From NCBI GenBank assembly GCA_947168365.1, contig CAMVLO010000015.1, forward strand, positions 4,072-68,071: a stretch of DNA of 64,000 bases. The letters run 5' to 3'. Within the stretch, counting starts at the first letter, position 1. Each line of letters starts with the position of its first letter. Of this stretch, positions 55,376 through 63,020 are shown in pieces. This DNA comes from UBA3824 sp017541145 (lineage in GTDB: Bacteria; Bacteroidota; Bacteroidia; Bacteroidales; UBA3824). The position numbers and the translations under genes were made by a program. The notes under the pieces are model-generated. The model was given only the letters and a program-made list of their open reading frames with translations, did no database searches and was not told the DNA's origin.

Positions 55376-55411
55376 TTTGCACATTATACATATCAGTATA
55401 TTTTGTGCAAA
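55376..55411. promoter_or_regulatory. Dyad operator over the regulator promoter
   Basis: TTTGCACA (55376-55383) and TGTGCAAA (55404-55411) are perfect inverted copies. An inner TATAC/GTATA pair lies between them. The second arm overlaps the -7 element, so binding would block transcription of the regulator and everything behind it. Confidence 0.65.
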
Positions 55412-55438
55412 TTTATATATTTTATAGTAATATCCAAA
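55408..55438 (-). promoter_or_regulatory. Internal promoter before the regulator gene
   Basis: Minus-strand TAAATTTG (55408-55415) and TTTG (55435-55438) are separated by 19 bases, an ideal Bacteroidetes promoter. It lies between the hsdM stop and the regulator start. Confidence 0.75.
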
Positions 55439-55455
55439 GTTATTGGATGTTTTTT

Positions 55456-56982
55456 TTAATATCCCAACTCCTTCAAATATTCCTTCATTTTTCCCTGAAC
55501 CTCCGAGAGTTCGCTTTCCAATTGATCAATCTCTTTCTGAACGGCGGAGATGTCGATTGTGGCTTCTTCCTCGTAGGTGTCCACATAACGCGGAATATTG
55601 AGGTTGAAATCGTTTTCGCGGATGTCGTCGGGTGTGGCAACAAAAGCGTATTTTTCTTCGGCAACGCCGGCGGGCAGTTCGCCTTTCACAAACTTTTCAT
55701 AGACACTGACGATGTGGTCGATGTCCTGGTGGCGGAGTTTGTTTTGGTTTTTGCCGTTTTCAAACTCTCGGCTTGCGTCTATGAAGAGCACGTTCTGCGA
55801 GTTTCGTCCCTTGCGGAAGATTGCGATGGCGGCAGGTATGCCAGTACCATAAAATAAGTTGGCGGGCAAACCTATCACAGCCTCCAAAATATGTTCCTTT
55901 TCCAAAATGTATTGACGGATTTTGCCCTCGCTTGCTCCACGAAACAGCACACCGTGAGGAATAATGACACCAACTTTGCCACCGTTGTCGTCGGCAACTT
56001 CGAGCATGTGGCTGATAAAAGCCCAGTCTCCTTTGCTTTTTGGAGGAATGCCACGCCAGAAACGTTTGAAAGGATCGCTTTCAGCCTCTTCTGCGCCCCA
56101 CTTGTCGAGCGAAAACGGCGGATTGGCTACCACAGTGTCAAATTTCATAAGTCTGTCGCCGCTCTTCAACTTTGGATTGCGCAAGGTGTCGCCCCAACGG
56201 ATTACGGCGTTGTCGAATCCATGGAGAAACATGTTCATCATTGCCAAAGCCCATGTGCTGCCGTTAACCTCCTGTCCGTAAAGCGAAAAATTGTTGTTGC
56301 CGACCTCTTTGCCTGCCTTTATAAGCAACGATCCCGAACCACAAGTAACATCGCAAATACGTGCTCCGGGGTTACTTTTGGTGAGTTTTGCAAGCAAAGT
56401 GGACACTTCGGCGGGGGTGAAAAAGTCGCCTGCTTTTTTGCCAGCCTCGCCTGCAAATGTTGAAACTAGGTACATATAGGCATCGCCTATTATGTCGTTG
56501 TTTTCGAGATGCGATTCGTCTAAATCTAATGCGCTGAAATCCTGCAAAAGGTTTTTCAAGCGTGCATTTTTTTCTTTCGCCTCGCCAAGGTTGGCACTAT
56601 TGAAACTGATGTTTCGGAAAATGCTGCTGCCGTCTTCGCTGCTCATCTTTTCACGGTTGGCGTCTTCAAGGTCGGCAAGAGCTTCGTCGATAAGTTCACC
56701 TATGTTGGAGTCTTTCCTATGGTCGTATAGATAGTCAAAAGAACTTGTTTGCGGCACCACAAAACGCTCGTGTCGCATTGCTCGTTCGGCCCGCTCATTG
56801 TCGCCTTCGTATTTGGCAAGATAGAAGTTCAACTTTGATTTATATACATCGCTCACATATTTTAAAAACAGCATTGTGAGAATGTAATCCTTATATTGGC
56901 TCGGGTCTATGACACCACGGAAAGTGTCGCAGGCCTTCCAGACAGTACGATTGATGTCATCTTGGGTAATTTTTGTGTTCAT
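55456..56982 (-). CDS. hsdM: Type I DNA methyltransferase, M subunit
   Basis: 508 residues. The N-terminal helical domain (WKACDTFRGVIDPSQYKDYI) is that of HsdM. Motif I is DVTCGSGSLLIKAGKEV near residue 210 and motif IV is VVANPPFSLDKWG near 285, giving an N6-adenine methyltransferase. The C-terminus is a coiled coil that ends YLKELGY. It modifies the site chosen by HsdS and forms the core to which HsdR binds. It overlaps the upstream half-length HsdS gene by four bases (ATGA). Confidence 0.95.
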   Translation of the reverse strand: MNTKITQDDINRTVWKACDTFRGVIDPSQYKDYILTMLFLKYVSDVYKSKLNFYLAKYEGDNERAERAMRHERFVVPQTSSFDYLYDHRKDSNIGELIDEALADLEDANREKMSSEDGSSIFRNISFNSANLGEAKEKNARLKNLLQDFSALDLDESHLENNDIIGDAYMYLVSTFAGEAGKKAGDFFTPAEVSTLLAKLTKSNPGARICDVTCGSGSLLIKAGKEVGNNNFSLYGQEVNGSTWALAMMNMFLHGFDNAVIRWGDTLRNPKLKSGDRLMKFDTVVANPPFSLDKWGAEEAESDPFKRFWRGIPPKSKGDWAFISHMLEVADDNGGKVGVIIPHGVLFRGASEGKIRQYILEKEHILEAVIGLPANLFYGTGIPAAIAIFRKGRNSQNVLFIDASREFENGKNQNKLRHQDIDHIVSVYEKFVKGELPAGVAEEKYAFVATPDDIRENDFNLNIPRYVDTYEEEATIDISAVQKEIDQLESELSEVQGKMKEYLKELGY

Positions 56983-57569
56983 ATTTGTTGTTTTTTTAAT
57001 TCGTTAAACAGTATTTGACTTGTAATCTGCATTTTTTTCGCTGCTATTGATTCCATAATCTCTTTTTCGCGTTTTTGCAAACCTGCAATTTCCACTATCT
57101 TGCGCTGCGTTTCGAGGTCAGGCACAATTATCATTAATTGTTCCAACGTAGGCTTGTGAATCAATGGAGTTCCTGAACCTACTTGTGCAGTCTTAATTGT
57201 TGCCACTATACTCGGATGGTTTAAGTACCATCGCAGATACTCGACACTAACGATATTGGTGTCAGGTCTGATATAATATAAGGTGGTGGATGGCACCGCC
57301 TTGATGTTCAGATCAAAAATTTCGCACAGATATGTTGAGCCTTTGCCCGCAAAAAGCAAATCACCTTTTTTTAGAAGATAATTGTTTAGTTTTGCGGTAT
57401 ATTCAATATGCGACACAGAGGTTTCAGGCGAAGGCATAGTCAAGTCTTTCACTTGCAAGTATGCTATCTCACCTGTCGGACTCTCTTTGGCATAAACACC
57501 AGAAACTATCTGTGCAATATCTCCGAGTTTGACTTTAATCTTAGTATGTGAATTACTTTGATCCTTCAT
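56979..57569 (-). CDS. Half-length HsdS-like specificity protein (single target-recognition domain)
   Basis: 196 residues with one target-recognition domain (KVKLGDIAQIVSGVYAKESP up to TPLIHKPTLEQLMIIVPD) and one conserved helix (TQRKIVEIAGLQKREKEIME). A full HsdS has two of each, and the full one of this locus is encoded 3.4 kb away. The two do not share close sequence. Half-length HsdS proteins can dimerise to make a palindromic specificity with HsdM. It starts the island operon and overlaps hsdM by four bases. The -7 element lies only six bases upstream of its ATG. Confidence 0.85.
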   Translation of the reverse strand: MKDQSNSHTKIKVKLGDIAQIVSGVYAKESPTGEIAYLQVKDLTMPSPETSVSHIEYTAKLNNYLLKKGDLLFAGKGSTYLCEIFDLNIKAVPSTTLYYIRPDTNIVSVEYLRWYLNHPSIVATIKTAQVGSGTPLIHKPTLEQLMIIVPDLETQRKIVEIAGLQKREKEIMESIAAKKMQITSQILFNELKKQQI

Positions 57570-57574
57570 AGCGG

Positions 57575-57606
57575 CAAAGGTAGGAATTTAAAACAAACCC
57601 GCCAAA
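57575..57606 (-). promoter_or_regulatory. Promoter of the half-HsdS and hsdM genes
   Basis: Minus-strand TACCTTTG (57575-57582) and TTTG (57603-57606) are 20 bases apart. The start codon at 57569 lies six bases downstream of the -7 element, so the transcript would be leaderless or nearly so. Confidence 0.65.
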
Positions 57607-57668
57607 TATTTTCTCAAAAAAAACGTAGTATTTTGCGTACTAAAAACAATAAATATGATACACCTAAA

Positions 57669-57698
57669 ATTTTAAGATGTTGAAGAAAAATTTGCAGA
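57669..57698 (+). repeat. Right 30-bp direct repeat flanking the restriction island
   Basis: It runs ATTTTAAGATGTTGAAG and ends AATTTGCAGA, with one difference from the left copy at 45705-45734. It lies between the Hdr operon terminator and the island promoter. Confidence 0.8.
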
Positions 57699-57714
57699 CA
57701 GAAACAATAAAAAA

Positions 57715-57741
57715 GCCATACAGAACCTAAGCTCGTATGGC
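57715..57741 (-). terminator. Terminator of the Hdr-like operon
   Basis: GCCATAC (57715-57721) pairs with GTATGGC (57735-57741), followed by T on the minus strand. Confidence 0.75.
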
Positions 57742-57771
57742 GTTTTGATTGAAATTTATTGAGGAAAAAAA

Positions 57772-59550
57772 CTATTCTTGTTTCATCGAATTGACAACAA
57801 CTTCCGCTAAATCTTTTACCGGTACGCTGTTAACTTTTGAGAATGTCTTTTTGCAAAGCGGACAAGATGTTACAACAACATCGGGATTATAACTTGCAAA
57901 TTCTTCCATGGCTTTGCCGGACAAAATATCACGCTCAGCCATCGAAATCTTGGTGTTGGCAAGACTTCCGCCGCAACAAAGTGCTTTTTCGCGTTCTCTG
58001 TCCATCGGAACAAGTGTTAATGTAGAAGCCAAAAGTTCACGCGGTTGCTCGTAAATATGACTTCCGCGACCAAGTTCGCACGGATCGTGATAAACTGCAC
58101 GAATTTCTGACGGATTTACTTTCAATCGTCCGTTTTTTACCAAGTCCAAGATGTATTCGGAATGGTGAACAACTTCGATATTTGGCAAATGATAGTCTTC
58201 TTTGAAAACCTTGTAACAAATAGGACATGTCACCAAAAGCTTTTTAGCACCCGAATCCAAAATCATTTTGGTATTGTTGTCGATAAGTTTCTGAGCAGCA
58301 TCATACTGACCTGCAAGCATCAACGGACGGCCGCAACACGGAGCTTTGTTTTCGTCCATAAACCAATAATTCTCGCCGGCAGCATCCAATATTTTCAACA
58401 TCGATTTTTTGATTGCAGGAGTAAGGTGTGTCATACATCCGGCAAAATAAATCATGTCGGTTTGTTTGGCTTTTCCGGTTTTCAAATAGTCGTAAGAAGA
58501 ATTATACTGGCGTGTGGTTTCGATTCTCTGGGTGATTCTCAGTTTGTTGACATCGATTCCTACCGGACACGCTTCCTGACATTTACCGCAAATCAAACAG
58601 TTGAACAATACTTCGTCCGAAAGATTTTTGTTACGGATATTTTTGAGAACATATACCGATTGAGAATTTTTGATTCCGGCAAGATTCAATTGGCAAGCAT
58701 CGATACAGATACCGCATCGCGAGCAACTGTAAACCTGAGCCAAAGTAAAAGTGTTAACACGACGTTCTTTTAGCGTTACGCCCCAATTTCTGAGGAAAAT
58801 CAAGTTGATTTCTGCCGGGATGTGCATGTAACGAGTGTAAGGCATTGCTACAAAGAACACACCTAAAACAACTGAATAAAGCAGCCACAACGGATTGAGC
58901 CACGGTTCAAGATTTCCAATCGAAGCAAAAGCCGAACCGATAGAATTGAAAATCGGGCTTCCGTTGTGATAAACTCCGGCAGTAAATGTTTCACAAAGGA
59001 AACGTGTCGGAAATATCAACCACAAAGCTGTAAGACCAATTCTGTCGCCGTAACGCATTCTGGTAGTGCGTTTCATACCGAAAGTTTTGCTACGGAATCT
59101 TTTGAAATAAGCAAGCATTACACCGCTCAAAACAAAAAACAACAGGATTTCCATTGCATAGCTAAAGAATACATGTCCCGGAAAATCAACAGGTTCTGTT
59201 ACATAATAACGAAAAAAAATTGAATGTTGAAACGGGAAAAACATCGTGCCGTGATAACACGAAGTCTCAATATGTCCAACCACAATCAGCAAAAACCATC
59301 CGAATGCCAAACTCATGTGCATATAGCCAAGCATCTTGTTGGTTTTGAATATATTGTGATGCAACAATCCTTCTCTGATACTCTCCCAAACAGATTTTAA
59401 AGTTTTAGTGGAGAATAATCCGATTCTGACACGCATTTTGTCGATTTTGGAAAGTCCGATAAACCATTTTATAAACCTTCCGAAAACCACAACAAAAAGA
59501 AATATCGTGCCTATCAAAAACGGATAGTAAAAATAATCGCTAAAATTCAT
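57772..59550 (-). CDS. Membrane-bound heterodisulfide-reductase-like iron-sulfur protein (HdrD/E-like fusion)
   Basis: 592 residues. The N-terminal 270 residues contain about five membrane segments with conserved histidines (heme b type, NarI-like). Two 4Fe-4S motifs follow, CSRCGICIDACQ near 280 and CLICGKCQEACPVGI near 320. Two CCG domains follow, with YFAGCMTHLTPA and APCCGRPLML, then YHDPCELGRGSH and ALCCGGSLAN. It should pass electrons between the membrane quinone pool and the soluble HdrABC-like partners encoded upstream. Last gene of the operon, 33 bases behind a short ferredoxin-like gene. Confidence 0.88.
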   Translation of the reverse strand: MNFSDYFYYPFLIGTIFLFVVVFGRFIKWFIGLSKIDKMRVRIGLFSTKTLKSVWESIREGLLHHNIFKTNKMLGYMHMSLAFGWFLLIVVGHIETSCYHGTMFFPFQHSIFFRYYVTEPVDFPGHVFFSYAMEILLFFVLSGVMLAYFKRFRSKTFGMKRTTRMRYGDRIGLTALWLIFPTRFLCETFTAGVYHNGSPIFNSIGSAFASIGNLEPWLNPLWLLYSVVLGVFFVAMPYTRYMHIPAEINLIFLRNWGVTLKERRVNTFTLAQVYSCSRCGICIDACQLNLAGIKNSQSVYVLKNIRNKNLSDEVLFNCLICGKCQEACPVGIDVNKLRITQRIETTRQYNSSYDYLKTGKAKQTDMIYFAGCMTHLTPAIKKSMLKILDAAGENYWFMDENKAPCCGRPLMLAGQYDAAQKLIDNNTKMILDSGAKKLLVTCPICYKVFKEDYHLPNIEVVHHSEYILDLVKNGRLKVNPSEIRAVYHDPCELGRGSHIYEQPRELLASTLTLVPMDREREKALCCGGSLANTKISMAERDILSGKAMEEFASYNPDVVVTSCPLCKKTFSKVNSVPVKDLAEVVVNSMKQE

Positions 59551-59583
59551 TTTTTTACGATTTACGAATTATTTGTTTACGAA

Positions 59584-59946
59584 TTACGAGTTGAGAGATT
59601 GCTTATCTGACTTTTCGATAACTTCGGTAGCCAAAGCCTTTTTGATAAGCATTACGACATTTCTCAAGTTGACACCGCGCGGACAAATCAACATACATTT
59701 TCCGCAAAGCATACATTTATCAATCTCAGCTTTCAAAGTGTCGGTTTCGCCGCGTTTTACCATTAGCTGTATACGTCTGATATTAAACTCGGTAAGATTA
59801 CCCGCACTACAAGTAGCAGTACAACCGCCGCACGCCATACAAACCAACAAACTCGGCTCGTAACGCAAAAGATACTCAATAAGCTTGCGGTCAAACTTGT
59901 CGTAATCAATAGAGCGGGTTTCTAATGTTGAAAATCCAAATTCCAT
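59584..59946 (-). CDS. HdrC-like dicluster ferredoxin, short form
   Basis: 120 residues with two 4Fe-4S motifs: CMACGGCTATCSAGNL near residue 35 and CMLCGKCMLICPRGVNL near 80. The HdrC-type spacing with a helical insert carries electrons between HdrA and HdrB-like subunits. It starts three bases after the HdrA-like gene stop, so the two are coupled. It is the second HdrC-like protein of this operon. Confidence 0.9.
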   Translation of the reverse strand: MEFGFSTLETRSIDYDKFDRKLIEYLLRYEPSLLVCMACGGCTATCSAGNLTEFNIRRIQLMVKRGETDTLKAEIDKCMLCGKCMLICPRGVNLRNVVMLIKKALATEVIEKSDKQSLNS

Positions 59947-59949
59947 ATT

Positions 59950-60966
59950 TTACAATGATTTGAGATATTCATTAACCTGAAAAGCCGAACTTCTGGCATT
60001 CTCAATTGTTTCTTTTATTGACATCGGCGAAATACATGTGCCGGCTGCAAAAATACCTTTGCGACTGAGGATTCCGGCTCCAAGATGAAAATCTTTTGAC
60101 TTCAAAAATCCTGATTCCTCGGTTTCAACATCAAACAATTTTGCAGTAGCAAGTGTATTTTTCTTGGCTTCCATACCGGCAAGAAGAATTATCATATCAA
60201 GTTTCATTTTCATAGGACGACCTGAAAGAGTATCTTCAGTCTTGATTGACAATCGATTGTCGGAAGATTCGCTAACTTCTGATACACGTCCTCTGATAAA
60301 CTGAATATTATGATGTTCTTGAGCACTTCTGTAAAGTTCTTCAAAATGTTTGTCATACATCCTAAGATCCATGTAAAAACAGAAAATCTCAGTTTTAGGC
60401 AAAAATTTAGCAAGTTCAATGGCTTGTTTTACACCTGTTACGCAACAAACTTTAGAACAATACATATTGTGACATTTTTCGTCACGAGATCCTACACAAT
60501 GTACAATTGCAATTCTCTCAGGATCTTTGCCGTAAGAAGTTTTAAGATTACCGCTCTTGAATTTTGCTTCGATATCCGCTTGGGTATAAACATTGTCATA
60601 AATTTTGTAACCGAGTTCCTCCTTGCGGGTAGCATCAAAAAGGTCGTAACCCGTAGCCAAAACCACAGCATCGGCAGCATAACGGACATTTCCGGTATAA
60701 ATAAACCAGCCGTTGCCATTAGGTTCTACATTTTCTACTACAGATTTTAATTTAACTTCAATATCAAAATTTTTAAGACGATTGTGAATATAATCCAAAA
60801 CCTCGTCAGATTTTTTGAAATCAGGAAACAAACAATACCATTGATTGAGTTTACCGCCCAATTTGTCGCTACGTTCTATTATAGTAACGTGGTTACCGGA
60901 TTCCGCCAACAAACAAGCAGTTTCCACACCGGCTATACCGCCGCCTACCACTACGATATTTTTCAT
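59950..60966 (-). CDS. HdrA-like FAD oxidoreductase, short form
   Basis: 338 residues. The FAD-binding Rossmann motif is VVVGGGIAGVETACLLAESG at residue 4. AVVLATGYDLFD in the middle and HCVGSRDEKCHNMYCSKVCC near residue 165 are diagnostic of the HdrA family, the last being a cysteine-rich cluster motif. GIFAAGTCISP near the end is the second FAD segment. The usual extra ferredoxin domains of full HdrA are absent, so this is a minimal form. It splits or relays electrons between NAD(P)H or ferredoxin and the HdrB/HdrC subunits. Middle gene of the operon. Confidence 0.9.
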   Translation of the reverse strand: MKNIVVVGGGIAGVETACLLAESGNHVTIIERSDKLGGKLNQWYCLFPDFKKSDEVLDYIHNRLKNFDIEVKLKSVVENVEPNGNGWFIYTGNVRYAADAVVLATGYDLFDATRKEELGYKIYDNVYTQADIEAKFKSGNLKTSYGKDPERIAIVHCVGSRDEKCHNMYCSKVCCVTGVKQAIELAKFLPKTEIFCFYMDLRMYDKHFEELYRSAQEHHNIQFIRGRVSEVSESSDNRLSIKTEDTLSGRPMKMKLDMIILLAGMEAKKNTLATAKLFDVETEESGFLKSKDFHLGAGILSRKGIFAAGTCISPMSIKETIENARSSAFQVNEYLKSL

Positions 60967-61000
60967 ATTTAATTTATAATAATTTAGTTCACACTTTCAA

Positions 61001-62056
61001 TTATCTCGACTGATGCGGAGTATAACTTCCGATTTGACGACCGGCACGAGTACGATATTTTTCGTCGGGATCATACTTAACACCCATTTTATCCAAAAGC
61101 GGAGTAACATCCACTTGGTGCATTTGCAAACCGAGATCCCAAGGATTGTAACCCAAAACCAAACCGGCAAGTTCCTCGTAAGTTAAAACAGGAATCATAG
61201 AATCATTTGCGCCGTAACGTTTTCCGTGCATCTCGTTGATTACAAATTGCCAACGGTCAAGAAACATCGCACATCCCGGACAATTTGCAACAATAGCATC
61301 CGGCTCGTAAGGCTGCATCGATTCAAATTTCTTTTTACTGTTACTTACCGAATATCCGCGATTGGCTTGTACAAGATATTGACGGAATCCGAATCCGCAA
61401 CAATGACGGCGTTCCGGATAATCAACAGTAGCACCGCCCCAAGCTTTTATCATACCTTGTAAAACCTGAGTAAATTCAGCACCGCCTTCACCATTTTTCG
61501 GAAACATCTTAGCATAATGACAACCGATATGATCAACAATTTTCAACGGCTGACCGGTTTTTACATTGATAAGCGGATATTTCATCTGCTCAGCAATACG
61601 CATACGATATTTGTACACAACATCGCTGGTATGAGCAATATTTTTCGGTAACATAAATTCACGTCCCGTAGCTTTTTTCAAGTGATGACGAATTTCTTCC
61701 AGTTGGTCCGGAAAATGTTTCCAAGTTTCAGTAATTTCGATATACATACCAAAACTTGTAACACAAGACGCCACGAAATTCTCAAAACCGTGTTCACTCA
61801 TAAGCGCGAAATGACGGGCTACCACGGTTTGAATTGTATTGAAAGGAATTACATCGGAATGATAAGCAATTCCGGTACAAGTAGTATGCTTAGGATCATC
61901 GTAAATTGTACGTCCGAGGTCGTTTTTCAAAATATTAAGAAATGTAGCCTCGCTACCCGGAAAGAAATTCTGACGGATACAACTTCTGGCATAATAATAA
62001 TTGTCGTCCGCAATTTCTTTACGGTAATTTTTACTTACTGTATATTGAGTTTGCAT
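61001..62056 (-). CDS. HdrB-like CCG-domain protein
   Basis: 351 residues. CCG-type cysteine motifs are visible: HIGCHYAKMFP near 180 and RRHCCGFGFRQ near 220, with VANCPGCAMFLDRW near 260. The first CCG half, around YDDPKHTTCTGIAYHSD, is partly degenerate. HdrB holds the unusual cubanes that reduce the disulfide or the terminal thiol substrate in methanogens. In Bacteroidetes the true substrate is not established. It follows an HdrC-like gene by 65 bases. Confidence 0.88.
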   Translation of the reverse strand: MQTQYTVSKNYRKEIADDNYYYARSCIRQNFFPGSEATFLNILKNDLGRTIYDDPKHTTCTGIAYHSDVIPFNTIQTVVARHFALMSEHGFENFVASCVTSFGMYIEITETWKHFPDQLEEIRHHLKKATGREFMLPKNIAHTSDVVYKYRMRIAEQMKYPLINVKTGQPLKIVDHIGCHYAKMFPKNGEGGAEFTQVLQGMIKAWGGATVDYPERRHCCGFGFRQYLVQANRGYSVSNSKKKFESMQPYEPDAIVANCPGCAMFLDRWQFVINEMHGKRYGANDSMIPVLTYEELAGLVLGYNPWDLGLQMHQVDVTPLLDKMGVKYDPDEKYRTRAGRQIGSYTPHQSR

Positions 62057-62121
62057 TGTTTTTCTGTGTAAGAATTGATGTAATACAAAAAGATGTCAAC
62101 AACAAAAAAATGAACTGCTGA

Positions 62122-62814
62122 CTAAATTTTACCTTTGAAAATATCCACAAAATATTGGTTCATACCATCCTCATCGTCGGTGTCATAACCCAATTGTTCA
62201 GCCTTTTTTTCTGAATATTCTTCAATTTTTTCGCCGAATTCAGTAGCTCCTGTTTCGTCGTAAATAGCCTTGAGTTCACCAAGAGTATCGTCATCAATTT
62301 TTCTGAGAGTTCCGGCACCCGGCTTATGAAGATTGGCACCTACACGGTCGTAAACCTCGTCCAAATTGCGGTAAACCCATTCCCAAACAGGACCTTGTTC
62401 AGGATGCAATTCCGGTTTAACAGCCTCAGGTACAATACAATAACCTTGTCCCAAAACATTTCCGTTCAAAACCTTGTGAAGTGCATATTGTTGACGACCT
62501 TTTTGACTTTCGGTAAAATATCCGAGCTCCTGCGAATAACGTCTCAAAACATTAATCATCAAACCGGGAACATTACCTCTCGGACAACGGGTTTTACAAC
62601 TCATACATTGACCGCAAAGCCAAATATAATCGCTTTTCATAAGTTTTTCGAGGGTTTCATCGTCTTGACTTTGAACGAGATTAAGCAAAATCCTCGGATC
62701 ATATTCAGAAAATTCCGCCGCAGGACAAACCGCAGTACACATCCCGCAATTCATACACGCATGTAGCGCCTCTTGGTAACGGATATCTTGTTTAATAAGT
62801 TCGTGAAGTTGCAT
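62122..62814 (-). CDS. HdrC-like dicluster iron-sulfur protein
   Basis: 230 residues. Two 4Fe-4S motifs are seen: CMNCGMCTAVCPAAEF near residue 20 and CGQCMSCKTRCPRGNV near 66. The C-terminal half, after YALHKVLNGNVLG, is longer than in minimal HdrC and acidic at the end. It shuttles electrons among HdrA, HdrB and the membrane subunit. First gene of the operon, 41 bases downstream of a clear promoter. Confidence 0.9.
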   Translation of the reverse strand: MQLHELIKQDIRYQEALHACMNCGMCTAVCPAAEFSEYDPRILLNLVQSQDDETLEKLMKSDYIWLCGQCMSCKTRCPRGNVPGLMINVLRRYSQELGYFTESQKGRQQYALHKVLNGNVLGQGYCIVPEAVKPELHPEQGPVWEWVYRNLDEVYDRVGANLHKPGAGTLRKIDDDTLGELKAIYDETGATEFGEKIEEYSEKKAEQLGYDTDDEDGMNQYFVDIFKGKI

Positions 62815-62854
62815 TAGAGATAGACTTGATTGAATGCTTATAATAAAAACATCG

Positions 62855-62886
62855 CAAAGTTACGGCGAAAGGACGGATTAGACAAA
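62855..62886 (-). promoter_or_regulatory. Promoter of the Hdr-like operon
   Basis: Minus-strand TAACTTTG (62855-62862) and TTTG (62883-62886) with a 20-base spacer. Confidence 0.75.
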
Positions 62887-62961
62887 ACGTTTTTCCTAAA
62901 AATGGGAAATTACATTTTTTTGAGATGAAATATTGCATTTTTTCATCAACAATAAATAAAA

Positions 62962-63000
62962 AATCCCGACCCAAAATCATATCGATTTCAAGTCGGGATT
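62962..63000 (-). terminator. Terminator after the flavodoxin gene
   Basis: AATCCCGAC (62962-62970) pairs with GTCGGGATT (62992-63000), followed by T on the minus strand. Confidence 0.85.
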
Positions 63001-63020
63001 ATATATAGAAAAAATGAATT

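Larger units (their letters stand above)
45705..57698. mobile_element. Putative 12-kb type I restriction-modification island between direct repeats
   Basis: Eight genes in one direction lie between two near-identical 30-bp direct repeats. On one side the repeat touches the sod leader, and on the other the gap behind the Hdr operon terminator. No integrase or transposase is inside, so movement would rely on host or helper recombination. The boundaries are inferred from the repeats only. Confidence 0.45.

Noticed and set aside
55432..55448. Hairpin ATCCAA/TTGGAT after hsdM as an operon terminator
   Set aside because: The T run lies on the plus-strand side only. On the minus strand, where hsdM is read, no T run follows, so it would not stop transcription.
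52435..57569. Phase-variable HsdS inversion system
   Set aside because: The half-HsdS and full HsdS run in the same direction, share no long inverted repeat that I can see, and no recombinase is nearby.
59554..59592. Short direct repeats TTTACGAATTA before the membrane Hdr gene
   Set aside because: Two or three copies of a short A+T-rich word in a 33-base gap. Probably slippage, with no sign of a regulatory role.
57772..62814. Methanogenesis genes
   Set aside because: The subunits resemble heterodisulfide reductase, but no methanogen genes or archaeal signals are present. Such operons are known in Bacteroidetes.
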